Positions 44,400 to 56,155 of a DNA stretch of 64,000 bases are shown piece by piece (within the stretch, counting starts at the first letter, position 1; each line of letters starts with the position of its first letter). Under the pieces are notes generated by a model. The model was not told the origin of the DNA. It made no database searches and was given only the letters and a program-made list of their open reading frames with translations. Source of the stretch: Gonocerus acuteangulatus (lineage: Eukaryota; Arthropoda; Insecta; Hemiptera; Coreidae); NCBI GenBank assembly GCA_946811695.1, contig OX328127.1, forward strand, positions 48,747,774 to 48,811,773, given 5' to 3'. The position numbers were made by a program, and so were the translations under genes.

Positions 44400-44650
44400 G
44401 ATACTATGATTTATTTATTTATTTTGTATACTAGTGATTACACTGTATTTCTCTAGGACCATCGACTTTACTACGTACTAAAACTAACAACTTTCTTATA
44501 TTATACTAATGCTTACTATTACTATTATACTAATACTTACTATTACTATTATTTATTATTATTGATAATAAAAAAAAATAAATAAAAAACATACACATAC
44601 ATATACACACATACCTACAAATATTTATCAATTAATTAATATTATATATT
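44400..44650 (-). other. 3' untranslated region of the I-type LINE
   Basis: Lies directly downstream (minus sense) of the LINE stop codon at 44651-44653. AT-rich with TAA/TAG triplet runs (AATAATAATAAATAATAG), in keeping with the TAA-repeat 3' ends of I-type elements. The exact end is unclear. Confidence 0.5.
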
Positions 44651-46436
44651 TTATAGTAAAAGATATAGCTGCGCCCTTTTTAAAAATTCCACAACAACAT
44701 CAACTGCTTCACAATCATCCCGCAGAGCTTCCGCCAAGTTTCTTGGTATTCCCAGCTGTTGAAGCAGTATCGTGTAGCGAGAGCAGTCTTCGAATATGTG
44801 TTTTACAGTGATCGGCTGATTGCATCTCCCACAGGCTGGTGGGATTCCTCTAGACATCAAGTAGCCGTGAGTCAGTCTGGCGTGGCCAAGTCTGAGCCGA
44901 GCTATAACAACCTCCTCTCTTCTTGATGTTCTGTTTGAGGAGGACCAGGGTCTCGAATCGTGCTTGACGTATTTAAGTTTTTACTCCCCGCATTCGGCCC
45001 ACGTGTTTCTCCATCCTTCTTCGATTATGCTTATGGCTGGCGCTACGAGTTCACTGCCAGATAACGGAACCCTTGTAATCTCGCTCAAACTGTGTGCAGC
45101 CCGAGCGGCTTGATCGGCTTTCTCATTGCCAGGAATCCCACGATGTCCGGGAATCCAGATTAGATGGACACAACTTTTCCATTATCTCTGAGAGTTCTGG
45201 TGTACTGTAGAATTTTTGAGATAAGGGAGTTTGTCGTGAAAATGTCTTCAACACTTTCTAGGGCACTTCTCGAGTCGGTACAGACAAGTATGTTCTTCTC
45301 TGGGGATTCTATAGCTAGATGCAGGGCTGCGGTAATAGCAAATAGTTCAGCAGTGAAGCTGGTGCTTTGGGGACTGAGTTTGAACTAGTGAACAAGGTCA
45401 GAATCAATCACTGCACATGCTGTTGAAGATTCTGTCTTGGAACCATCGGTGAAGTATACCCTCTTCGCCGCGATGTTGCTCAAGAGTTCGCCCAGATAAG
45501 AACGTAGCTCGATGTCCGTCAAAGAATTTTTGTTTTTAGTTAAAATGTGAAGATCGGGCGGTGTGAAAGTCCAAGGGGAGGAATTAGGCGAGGCTTCTTT
45601 TAGAGGCAGTCTTGCAGAGGAGATAAGGCTTATTTCACGATCCATTCGAAGTGCTAGAGGAGTACTTGCAGAAGGAGAGCGGCTGTATTTGTCAATATAT
45701 TTGGGGTTAAAGATAAATGGGTAGCACGGGTGACCAGGGGAGTTGTAAATTTTGGCGATGTATTTAACTGCCAGTTTCTGCCTTCGATAGCTCAGGGGTG
45801 GGATTCCTGACTCAGCACAGAGACTCAAAGTTGGCGTTGAACGGAAGGCTCCTGTAGCAAGGCGTAGTCCAGAAAAGAGGACTGAGTCAAGAAGGGAAAG
45901 AACGGGTTTTTTGGCTGAGCCATAAATGAAACTGGCGTAGTCGATCTTAGAACAAACCGAGGCCAAAAACACTCTTAGGAGGGATTTCCGAGTTGATCCC
46001 CACGGGGTTTTGGAAAGAACATGTAGCAGCTTCATCCGCTCTAGGCGCTTTTCCGCTTAAGATCCACAACGTAGGGAGCCCATGTGAGGCGGCGATCGAA
46101 TGTAAGTCCCAGGAGGCGGATTTCGATGCTGTAATGGAGTGGAGTCTGCCCGAAGGTAAAGGTGGGAAGGTCAATCTCGCCCTTAGTTCTCGTAAAAAGA
46201 ATACAGCGTGACTTTTCAACTGATATCTGCAGGCCGCTTTCTTCAAACCATTTAAAAATTCGTGAGATTGTTGCCTGAATGTTTGATTTAATAAAATGGA
46301 GATTGGATGATTTGCAGAAAAAGAGCTAGTCATCAGCGTATATTAGGCTTCTGACATTGGTGGTAAAACATTTATGTACCTCACTGACAGCTATGCTGAA
46401 GAGAGTTGTGCTTAAGGCACTTCCCTGTGGAACTCC
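44651..46436 (-). pseudogene. I-type LINE ORF2: reverse transcriptase C-part and RNase H
   Basis: Reading down the minus strand: GVPQGSALSTTLFSI (RT block B', 46416-46436 on), LIYADD (catalytic YXDD, 46329-46340) followed at once by a TAG stop, LLGLTFDRRLTWAPY, then after a frame change near 46045 the RT thumb (KLLHVLSKTPWGSTRKSLLR). The RNase H domain follows: YFTDGSK, AELFAI, CTDSRSAL and WIPGHRGIPGNEKAD, with all four acidic positions kept. After that come SRREEVVIARLRLGHARLTH and a CGRC knuckle, ending QLYLLL-stop. Disabling changes are stops at 46326, near 45385 and near 44985 and frameshifts near 46045 and 45175. The 5' two-thirds is missing. An RNase H fits the I group of LINEs better than typical Jockey. 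Confidence 0.9.
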
Positions 46437-46462
46437 ATACTTTGAGGAGTTCCACAGGGAAG
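46420..46462. repeat. 17-bp perfect inverted repeat at the LINE truncation point
   Basis: CTTCCCTGTGGAACTCC (46420-46436) and its exact reverse complement (46446-46462) flank a 9-bp spacer. The left arm codes the GVPQGS motif of the LINE; the right arm is a 17-bp inverted copy of it just past the point where LINE coding ends. Confidence 0.95.
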
Positions 46463-47994
46463 GTTCCTAGGATACTACAGATTTAATCTTGGAATGTTTT
46501 TAAAATGAGGAGATTTTTCAAGCTTTCATTCATGTAAGGTTTTACTAAAGAAAAATCAGGTCTTCAAAAAGACTTCGGTTTCACTGCACGTTTCGTCAAT
46601 ATGAAATTCTTCATCAGTTCCTTCAGCCTCTTACCGGGTCAGTTCCTGTAGAATTTCTTCATCGGTAACCGACAGACGATAACTTTTAATCGGTAACCGA
46701 TATTAACGTGTAAAACAACGTCAATAGTCAAGAAATAACTAATTGAGCTGTACATACACGATGAAAAAGTTTTTACGTATACCACAAGGCGGTGTCGTAT
46801 CCGACACTGAAACTCAGTTTTCCGCAGATATACAAAAATTACGAGGATAAATAAAAGTGAATGAATTTCCTTTCTTGCTTGTTGTCTATAGGACTACTGA
46901 TAGATAGGGTAATTCACGGTTAGAACAGCCATTTTCTGGTTGTGATTAAGATTTGGAATATACGAAAAGGCCTAAACTTAAAAGGTTTTTAAAAAAAAGG
47001 TTGCTAGAAATAAGATATTGAAAATGGTCTGAAGGCCGAAGCGTTGTAAACTGATGATATAAATAAAGGACTTATTAAGGTCTGAGGAATGGATCAAACC
47101 AATTGTGCTTTTAAATTAGACTGACCACAACGAAATCTCAAATCTTGGAATCATGTACATGAACAAATTCAACATCAAAATATTTGAGTGCTCTCTGCAC
47201 TTAGACAGAACGAGTTCACTTATTATCAAGTGTTATTTATTATTACTTACGGAATTTTCAAGACTTTATTAACATTAAATACCTAGTGTTCTTGTCTTCC
47301 CAAGGTTTGTTTGAGGAATGATTTATGTACAAGAAGAAAAAAAAAAACTTAAACTGAACAACCACTAGAACATCTTAACGACTAGGAAGCCAACCAGCTG
47401 AGAAACAAGGCCTACAACTAACAATTACTTTGGCTCAATTAGAATGGGAACAGTGGAACAGTTTGGGGTTGCTGTTCTCGGCCTTATTTATGTCCTTTAT
47501 CGGCCCCCTTAATTCCTCTCTTCTTATCTACACCCACCACGACCATTGTTAGTCGATTATTAAGATAGTGTTTTAGCTAAGCTCATTCAGAGGAAATTTA
47601 TACGTTTTCTTGCTCAGGTAGAAGTAAAACTAACCAAGAAATCATGAATCATTTTTAGACAATAATGTCAAGATCTTATACTTATCCTTCAGTTTTTTTT
47701 GTTTTTTTTGTAGTACTGTCAGTATTTAAAAACTAAATCCTGCCATTCTCGTTTCATACAACGTAAAAAACGTTTACCACAAAATGGATAGGAACAGGAA
47801 AGTTTATTACCTACATAGGTACATATTTTCTATATCCAACAAAACAAAAATTTATATTAAGTGTTTCTAATTTCTGTTACTTCTAGGTGTTTACAACAAA
47901 ATGTTCTTATAAGTGATTTGTTCTTGTAGATCTACCATATTTCTTTATTTTCTTTAACTATTCTGTCTATTAATTATGCATTTGAGTTTTGTCT
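46463..47994. other. No gene; hairpin motif near 46600
   Basis: Minus strand 46625-46580 reads CTGATGAAGAATTTC... GACGAAACGTGC, another CTGANGA...GAAAC motif. Around 46783 GGTGTCGTATCCGACACTG resembles the palindrome at 43552. The rest is unrecognised, with a GC-richer stretch near 47450-47560. Confidence 0.45.
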
Positions 47995-48095
47995 TTTAGC
48001 TGACGAAGGCTACCAAAGAGTAGCCGAAACGTCCTTAATACAGATTTTTACAAAAATCGTATAGATGTTTTCCTAGCCGAATCCCAGCTATTCCC
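47995..48095 (+). repeat. F2-type half element
   Basis: AGCTGACGAAGGCTACCAAA continues into GAGTAGCCGAAACGTCC; GGCTAC and GTAGCC form a perfect 6-bp stem. Followed by CCTAGCCGAATCC, as in the right arm of F2 at 38.7 kb. No left partner found. Confidence 0.6.
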
Positions 48096-49444
48096 AGACT
48101 GCTTAAAATATATATTGTTTGATTACATTGGGTGTAGTGTAATTATTGTACATAAACTATTGATCAACAAACATGAGCAGTTTTGGACAAAACGTTACAA
48201 ATTGTTGGTTTTGTTCCAATGTCATTTTACCCACATTTTTGTTTATATATTGACTTTAGCATGTCAGTCGTTCAAGATATAAGTGCAAAAAATGAGAATT
48301 AAGTAGTTTTTTTTTTGTGTTTATAATAAGTCGTTCTTTAGGAACCAGTGTAAGTGGAGAAATAGGAGTTTTGAAAAATGTTTGCATATCGTACATCCAT
48401 ATTAACACAAAAAGAAAATATTTTATCTAAAGAATTTTCGATAATTTTCGAAAATATCATAAAAATGGTTGAAAAATAATAGTAAATAGAATTTGACTAC
48501 TCGAAACCTTAATAGATTTCTTACAAGAAAGTCTATATACAAATTTCTACAGGCCTATTTCATCCAGCAAAATTCTTCATAAAGTTTAAATAGTTGGTTT
48601 ATCACTTTTCCCAAGTGAGTCTGTCAATAACGTTGTTTCTTATATGTTTTTTGTCTTATAATACCACGTTCCTTAAGAACTAGCAGGAATTGGGAAACAG
48701 AGGAGGGTCGTGCTTTATTCCCGCTACCAATCGACAACACCATAAGGTATATTAGACGTATTTTAGCGTTTCTATGAAATTTCTATCTAGCAGGTACAGA
48801 AATATGTTTAATCTTAAAATGATTAAACGTTTAACAGCAATAATAGCAAGAAATTTCTAATAGAAGTTTCTATTCTATTTAATATGATCATGCAGCTATC
48901 TCACACCCCTGTTTAACCAAATTCATTTGTCAACACCACCTAAAGTTTTTGAACCTGAGTGTTAATAAAAATAATTTCGAAACGAGGCAAGAATTTATGA
49001 TTCTAAAGGCGGAAGGATATTTGACGATGTTAAATCCTCTGCGATCTATTACATTAGCTTTTATCAAAATAAGTTGTTTTTTCCCGGTAGATACTCACAG
49101 GCCAATACTTCGTCAAATAATAATCTGTCATTTTTTGTTGTTGATAATTCCTTAATAATTGTCTTTAAGTAGGTAACATACTATATTATATTTGAAACTT
49201 AAAAACTGCTACGGAAACTAGCGTCTAAAATGACGGCGTTATTATCTAGTCCCTTCTGCTTGAAATCTTTCATCGTCATTAGTTTGTCACATATTTTAAT
49301 TGAGTTAAAACTTGTTCCTCGCTCTGGGAATTAGCATGCCCTTTTAAACTCAAGGCTATTAATTTTACACTTCACTTTGGTATTATATTTATCATAATAA
49401 AATACAGACAATATAAATAGTGACCCAAAATCTCCACAATTTTC
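48096..49444. other. No recognised feature
   Basis: AT-rich. CACAGGCCAATACTTCGTC at 49096 resembles the R2 terminus. Nothing else supported. Confidence 0.45.
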
Positions 49445-49666
49445 GATCTGAGGAGTCCCTATGGTTAGGCGGACAGCGAATGCGTCTCCTGCTAAGCAGA
49501 TACGGGTTCGCGTCACGCCTGCAGCAACTTGAGTTTTCCATCTATTTTCTCGTTGAAAGAAACCTGTTGCTCCACTACGGATGTTTTGTAAGTGTGGAAA
49601 CCGACAGATAGCACAACGCTAATGGTCCAGATGCTGATTCCAGAAAAGGAAGTAAATAAAAAAAAA
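49445..49666 (+). mobile_element. tRNA-derived SINE with tRNA-Ser-like head, S4
   Basis: GGTTAGGCGGAC, GCGTCTCCTGCTAAGCAGA and GGGTTCGCGTC resemble the D-side, anticodon arm (GCU-type, CTGCTAA) and B box of a tRNA-Ser. The body then runs to the tail module ACGCTAATGGTCCAGATGCTG and ends in A-rich sequence (poly-A at 49656-49666). The tail is the module shared by the 5S-headed SINE and others. The A-box region is imperfect, so a decayed copy. Confidence 0.6.
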
Positions 49667-49668
49667 GT

Positions 49669-49694
49669 CTGATGTAAGCAGAAGCTTACATCAG
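49669..49694. repeat. Perfect hairpin, 11-bp stem
   Basis: CTGATGTAAGC (49669-49679) pairs exactly with GCTTACATCAG (49684-49694) around AGAA. It directly follows the SINE poly(A). Confidence 0.9.
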
Positions 49695-50008
49695 TTCTGC
49701 ACGAAAATCCTCCTTGAAACCAAAGCATGCTTTCTTACTGTTTTCAAATGTGCTGAACACGAATTTGAAGTCAGATTCTGTCTATCACGCACAGTTTCTT
49801 GATAAATTCTAGTTTTTTATCCAAAAATGTGAGTTTTTTTGTAAATTTGACGAATTTTTTTTGGCATCAAAACATAGTGAAAAAAATTCAAAAACCCAAT
49901 GATTATGAACGCAATGAAGTATATTTGAACGAAAAAAAATTTGATGGGAATATTACAAGTGGTTGAAGAAAAATGGCTAAAAGTGTTTTTTTAAGTTTTT
50001 GATCTTGA

Positions 50009-50443
50009 GGACCTCATCTACTCAAGGACCTCACTTTTGAAGCAAAGTTAAATACTACTGAGAAAAAGGCTTGGATTGCTTTTCGAGAGGTATGTGCTAA
50101 GTTTTTGGGAAACGAAAAATCTAGAGACTACCGAAAAATAGTCCAAGAACTGCTTACTTCATATAAAACATTGGGATGCAATATGTCCTTAAAAATACAT
50201 TTCCTGCATAGTCACCTAGACTTTTTCGCCCCAAATTTGGGTGCAGTTTCGGACGAACATGGAGAACGATTCCACCAAGACATATCCAGAATGGAAAAAA
50301 GATATACTGGCAAATGGAATGAGAAGATGCTGGCGGATTACTGCTGGACACTGCAGCGGGAGACAGAGGAGGAAGAGTACAAAAGAAAAAAAAAAATACT
50401 CATTGACGATGTGTGTATATTTTTTGAGTTGTGTCATATCTAG
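50009..50443 (+). pseudogene. Fragment of a repeated invertebrate protein family (function unknown)
   Basis: An open frame from 50009 to TAG at 50441-50443, 144 codons. The segments KKAWIAFREVCAKFLGN, GCNMSLKIHFLHSHLDFF, LGAVSDEHGERFHQDI and KMLADYCWTLQRE follow a pattern I recognise from a many-copy family of uncharacterised arthropod and other invertebrate proteins, of which this is the C-terminal part. Spacing between motifs is kept and there is no internal stop. Full-length members are several times longer; the N-terminal part is not found upstream, where a stop lies at 50006. The frame ends in an AT-rich tail that no longer looks conserved. Probably a truncated copy, perhaps transposon-linked; its biochemical role is unknown to me. 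Confidence 0.5.
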
Positions 50444-50689
50444 TATTATACCTGATAGCATGCAGGATTCAATTAATAATATTTTACCGTTGAAAAAGAA
50501 AAAAAAATCTGTTATAATGAAGACAATAATTTTCAATTTTTTTCCAAGTTTCTCCTCTTTTCTCTCAAAATCAGAGGGTGATAGAATTTTGCTAAGTTCA
50601 GATTCGGACTCAGCACACCTGAAAACATGAGAAACAGGCAAAATTGTTCAAGGGAGGGGAGAAAAGTTTTTTTTTGCAGAACAGTGTTA

Positions 50690-50840
50690 TTAAAATCTCT
50701 TTACACATCATTAGATGCCTCTTCGGGAGCCTAAAAAATACACTCGTAGGTACTAATGGAGCATAGACTAACCTTCCACTACAAGGACCAAGTCATGACT
50801 ATTATGACGTGGCCCTTGTAGCAGAAGGTTCGAACAAAAA
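50690..50840. repeat. Foldback element F1 (diverged copy)
   Basis: The left arm on the minus strand reads CCGAAGAGGCATCTAATGAT. The centre holds AACCTTCCACTACAAGG and its near inverse CCCTTGTAGCAGAAGGTT. GACGTGGCCCTTG and GAAGGTTCG match the F1 centre at 1085-1108. The right arm is lost. Confidence 0.55.
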
Positions 50841-52044
50841 TAATATTAAACAAAAAAGTCGGTATAAATACTAAAGTAGACAAATAAAAGTAAGTATTTT
50901 TTATAGACCAAACCATTCGTCATGTGCATCAATGAGCATCTATTCCAAGTTTCTTAATCCGCAAGCATTCTATGGGAACGCGCTTAGGTTTCACAGTTCC
51001 TTGAGCAAGGTTAATTTAAATTCTGCTGTCCCATTAATTTATTGTGATTCGTTTCGAACTTAATTTAGACAAAATAACCCCTTTTTATGAACGGCGAATG
51101 TTGTGTGATCTCCACAATTTTTAGAATTGTTTCCTTTGACAGATCTGAGATATTTTGGAGTAACTTCCACTGACCATGGACTGATTATTTTTTGTAGGCA
51201 TTAAAAGAAAAATCATCTTATTTATGTAACGATTGAACATTCTCGTTTAGACAAAGCTATTTCTTACCGGAGCAGATTAATCAAGCAGGTGTCTCATAAA
51301 CAAGAAATACCTTTAAACAAGAAATTCTCACACTCTCTCAGAAATCTCCGGTAAAAAAGACAAACCATACGAGCGTTACATTTCTGGGAGTTTTTGAAAC
51401 CCTTTCTTAGGGCGACCTCCGCAGGTGTATCGTTAATTGTGGGCCATCGCTCAGCTGGCCCTATTATTTATCATTGGGTATCCGAAGGCTGACAAACCAC
51501 CCCCAGGAATTCCTGCCCTATCTAAAAGCTTATCCGTGTAGGGCCGTACCTATATTTTCTGGCTGGCTGGATGTCGGTCCTTACACGATCGGGCAGTTGG
51601 ATCCACCTTCTTTTTATGTCAGCTGTGCTTTCTTAGGCCGTTTATCTAAAGCGCCCAACAAGGAGAGGCATTTTAAGATTCAAATTATTCCCGAATGAGG
51701 AAAAAGAGTGCTTGGAGTTGGGAAAAGAAACAGACTAGGAGAACGTACGGGTATACATGTATTGGAAAATTTCGATTGCCTGTGTTTTATTGTGGTTCTT
51801 CAGTTATCGTTTTGTTCCAGATATCTCTTTAAGAACATGTTTCAATTTTTGAGGACGAACCCACTGAAATAAGCTATCTAATGAACACTTGTTTTTTTTC
51901 GCTTTTCAACTACTGATCTTATGACTGATAGCTGAAAAATATCATTAAAACTATATTATGAGCAGAACCGCACAATAAAATAAGGAAGGAATCGTGTCAC
52001 TAAGAAACATGATATATGCCTAGGTAGCAGAGCATTTAAATTAT

Positions 52045-52047
<3 letters not shown>
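50841..52047. other. No recognised gene; GC-richer stretch at 51400-51720
   Basis: The 51.4-51.7-kb stretch has balanced composition and a 74-codon frame of no known family. It carries no window repeats and may be single-copy. Confidence 0.4.

Positions 52048-52089
<42 letters not shown>
52048..52089 (+). repeat. poly(A) tract, 42 nt
   Basis: Longest pure homopolymer in the window. No retroelement body recognised upstream. Confidence 0.95.
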
Positions 52090-52090
<1 letters not shown>

Positions 52091-52271
52091 CATATTTTTC
52101 GTTGGTTTTTGTAAATTTAGAACTCATACATTAAGACATCAGATCTGGCATAAAAGGGGGCATTAATATCAATCACTTAATTTTTTTAATTATTCAGAGC
52201 TCACATTTTTCCCCTCAATTTCAGACAATGATGTGTTTTGATTTAGTGAAATGGATGCGAAATTTGATACC

Positions 52272-52535
52272 GAAGATATGGTCCCTACCATGTTAAACTG
52301 TCGAATATGCAAAATCTCGTTTTTCACATTCGAGACTTTGCTCTTCGATTGTGGACGATACAGCTTGTCGCAAATTGTCAAAACACTAACCCCTTTAGAA
52401 TAGCTTTCAATATCTTCAATAAAGTATCGAATAAGACCATTTTTCATTATATTACTTCGTCAATGGATAGAATATGCTCGTTCTCTAGTTTGCTCCAATT
52501 TGCATATTCGATAGTTTGATATGGTAGGGACGATA
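52272..52535. repeat. Inverted repeat R3, ~35-bp arms
   Basis: GTCCCTACCATGTTAAACTG at the left (52281 on) and, reverse complemented, GTCCCTACCATATCAAACTA at the right (about 52502-52533), both running on into TCGAATATGCAAA. About three mismatches, with a spacer near 185 bp. No coding sequence. Possible small TIR element with subterminal repeats. Confidence 0.65.
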
Positions 52536-54004
52536 TAATCAAACCGTTTTAAGTTTACTGATAGTATATTCGTGATCTGGGATAGCAAAGATTCATACTA
52601 ATCATAAAGCAGTTGACCAATCTGGAAGGCATTATTACTGATTATTGTCTCAATAGAATTAATAACCTTCTCCAGCCATTATAAAATCTTATAACATGTA
52701 GGAACTGAGTAATCTTAGCCTTTTCGTATCGTACTAATCCCTCGTATTTCAGTGATACAAGGGCTTAAAAACGACTTGAAAGAACTGTTAATTTTCGTAA
52801 GCATTTTTTTATCAGAATGCAGCTATTTATGCAGGTAAGATACATTGATAAACTAATTTTATAATTAAACAAGTTTAAATGTATATTCTCCATGAAAAAC
52901 GAAATTATATTTCGGGTTGAATGTTAGAAAGTACACAGCAAATTGCTAGAATCCAACTCTAAGCGGAAGTGACTCAATCTTTTTCCTAATCGATTTCCGC
53001 TCATTCCCAAGAAAAGCCTTATGTGAGACACCAAAATTATACAAACTTCATTTTCATTAAGCCGCCTAGTTTTGTCGACAAATTCACTTAACTGCTACCG
53101 AATGAAACCTACACTTTCGAAAATGTAAACATTGATTTATCGAAGTAATCGAATGGCAAATTACATGAGAATCCCTTACGTAGGAAATTCATTGGTCTTT
53201 TGAATGGCCACCTTCCACTTATTACATTTAGATTTATTTAAGAAAATATATAAAACTTAAAAATTACTGATATGTTTTAACAATTGGTTCTCTTACGTTC
53301 TCTAATCTAAGAGTAAACAAAATTGTTATACCTTAGTTTGTATGAATGTCATAAATTTGAAAACATGATCAACTCAATATGTCGTATGGTATTGTTCAAA
53401 TATACAATACTTACAGTTGCATCCAAACGTGCAATCCGGACAGATTTTCGGAAACTATACGGTCTCATTAATTTAGAACACAAGAAAAACTTTAAAGTCT
53501 TAATCATCAATGATTAATAAATCTTCCTTAACGAGTATCTTATATTTATAACCCAAAAAAACCTACCGGAATCAGTTATTAAGGACTATATCTCCAATAG
53601 ATATTACCCATTCCGTCCGAAGTAATATATGAAAACTAATCACTTTTCGGGAGGGAAATTATATAGCAGTAGCAATTACTGTAAAATTTAATGGGTTACC
53701 CCTCATTAATTATTACGACGTCTACCTGCTGAGGGATATCTACCCCAACCTTGTTGGGAGGAGCTAGGAAGCAGTTGGTTCATCAAGAGCCTGATATGTC
53801 TACAGTGGGAGCAATAACTGTGGTAGTCATTAAATCATTCTTTGCATTTTAAGTAATTTTAGTTAGAATCAAATCAAATGTAATTCATATACTAGAAAGA
53901 TAAATGGAATTATAAATAGTATTAATTATTCAAAAAAATAGCTGCAATTTATTTTAAAAATGGTGAAAGATCATAGATATGTTTAAAACCCTCAATTTCT
54001 TATC
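52536..54004. other. No recognised feature
   Basis: AT-rich; short open frames only. Confidence 0.5.
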
Positions 54005-54195
54005 CTTTATGTTTTACTGTATATGTTTCACACCTCTTCAAGAGCACTCTTCTATCTATATAGCCTGGCCTAACGCGGCCAAACCTATGGAAGGTCTTTT
54101 TCAGTAAGACTAAAATTATGTATCTATTGCTCCTGAAGAGGCGTCTATAGACGCGAAACATGTACACCACTAAATAAAGGATAATATGATATTTT
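54005..54195. repeat. Foldback element F1 (diverged copy)
   Basis: Left arm on the minus strand: CTTGAAGAGGTGTGAAACAT. Right arm on the plus strand: CTCCTGAAGAGGCGTCTATA, then GACGCGAAACATGT and AAATAAAGG. GCGTC-TATA-GACGC in the right arm is a perfect stem. The centre has GCCTGGCCTAACGCGGCC and GGAAGGTCTT, matching the F1 middle. Arms oriented as in the complete copy at 939-1250. Confidence 0.6.
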
Positions 54196-55591
54196 GAAGT
54201 GTTTTAAATATATAGATGTCCTTATGCCATTTTTAAAATCAATTATCGTGAACAAAGGGCCAATTATAGTATTTAACTCAATAACTATATAAATAAAACG
54301 CTTTTATGAAAATTGGTCGTCTTGAGAAATAATGATAACCTGCCTTCATGCTAACCTTCACTAAGATAATTCAGGACTCAATGAATACATTAGCTATAAG
54401 TTTCAGTAAAATTGTATTCTATATAAATATAGAAGGATAAATACATGTTTAACAGAGACATGAAGAGATCCTCTTATGAATCAAGAACAGGATAACCATT
54501 TCACTATAAGTAAGCCCAAATTCAAAAATGATTTCACATCATTGATACAGAATTCTCTCTGATGACGGCTTGAATTTCAAGAAGAAACTTTGGCAATAAT
54601 AAAACACATTTTCTGATAAAAATTGACAATACCAAACTGCCGTACCCCGACTATATTCACCTTTTTACGTATTTTAAACAGTGAACGATCAGTAATGATA
54701 ATTATGTTTATGTGATCCAGCAGCTTGATAATTGTTTGACAACTGGGTACAGCTGAGGCGGAATCAAGCGACTAATATAGAATTGCATAATACAAATTGT
54801 ATTGTAGACTGTAATGGACTTGTAATTAAAAATAAAATAACGTCGAAGAGTTTTTCGCCTATGTTGCGGAACCCTATAAATTCTATAAGGGGGAAGTTTT
54901 TGTAATATTATAGATGTTTGAATAATAACCTCTAATTTGTACCCAAACTTAAAACCTATCAACATGCTCTTCAATAAAATTCTACATCATACCTATAATA
55001 TTATAAGGAATTGGTTAAGAGGATGGTGAGATACTTTCTAAAAAAATAATTAGAATAAAAATAAGTGGTGTCAGGAACGACATTTTTAAACGAAAAAAAA
55101 TATGAATCATTTCTTTAAAACGTTATTTTGGTTTAGTTATGCTGATGTAAATTAAACCAAAAATATTATTTTTAAAAGAATACTTGAAGAGGTACACATT
55201 AATTAAATATTTTTCTAGATACTATCAATATGTATTACCACAACTATCTAGCATTCCGGAAACTGTACTGAGAAATATATTTTTATTTTTTTTTTGGTTT
55301 ACTAATTCACCTGATAAACATTGTAGCTTGATTGTAAACGGTATTGTAATTTAAATACAAAACGTGATTATGTCTACTCATATCATACAAAAAAATCATA
55401 ATTTTGAGGAATTATGCATGGAATCTCAGACGGAAAAATAAGATAAAAGGAAATAAATATCTTAGTTTTGAAAGAAATAATCTATAAATATAGATTTTAA
55501 ACATCACACAAAATATTTTGAGCGTAGGAATGGGTTCAATATTAAAAATTAAAATATAAAATCAATAACAATATGTATAAATGTACGAACC
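54196..55591. other. No recognised feature
   Basis: AT-rich DNA. Confidence 0.5.
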
Positions 55592-56155
55592 ATGTACGTG
55601 CATAATCATAAACGAAGCTGTAAATATAATGTGAGAGGAGTTCGTATATTATTTAATTTTTCGTTTAAGTTTGTAGAAGTTCCAGGAAAGTTAATTTTGT
55701 TATTATACTTAGGACTGATGCTAGACAAACGCTTAACTTGGAAGCCACACATAACACAGAAAAGACAGGAACTAAACAGACGTTTTAGACTTTTATCACG
55801 CTTATTGGACAAACGCTCGAAACTATCATTGACTAACAAACGACTTATATACAATACCGTACTCCGACCAATATGGACTTATGGACTAGAACTCTGGGGT
55901 TCCACTAAACCTTCCAATTCCTACAGAATACAAACAATACAATCCAAAATCCTTCGAAAAATATCCAATGCTCCTTACTATGTCTCGAACCTAACCCTCC
56001 ATAATGACTTCAATATCCCCTTTATCCAATCCCTGGCCAAATCAGTCTATCAGAAGTTCCATTCCAATCTCCCAGGCCATCCAAATCCTTTGATAAATTC
56101 TCTATCCTCGTTCCCAAATCCACAAAATCCCCATAGAAGGCTGAAGCGGAGGTAG
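55592..56155 (+). pseudogene. Jockey-type LINE reverse transcriptase, C-terminal part
   Basis: 187 codons ending TAG. From about residue 37 the frame follows the Jockey RT C-terminus: YLGLMLDKRLTWKPHI, SLTNKRLIYNTVLRPIW, YGLELWGS, IQTIQSKILRKISNAPYY and then the NPLI---SS----P-RRLKRR end. Catalytic YADD and earlier RT blocks are missing, so the copy is 5' truncated near 55690. The first ~35 codons do not look like the family and probably belong to flanking DNA. There is no RNase H after it, as expected for the Jockey clade and unlike the LINE at 44.7-46.4 kb. The retained part has no stop or frameshift, which points to a fairly young insertion. Confidence 0.88.

Noticed and set aside
44149..44409. 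86-codon Phe-rich frame
   Set aside because: Translation of an almost pure T tract.
45164..45388. 74-codon plus-strand frame, and 72-codon frame at 45993-46211
   Set aside because: Antisense shadows of the RNase H and RT coding sequence of the minus-strand LINE.
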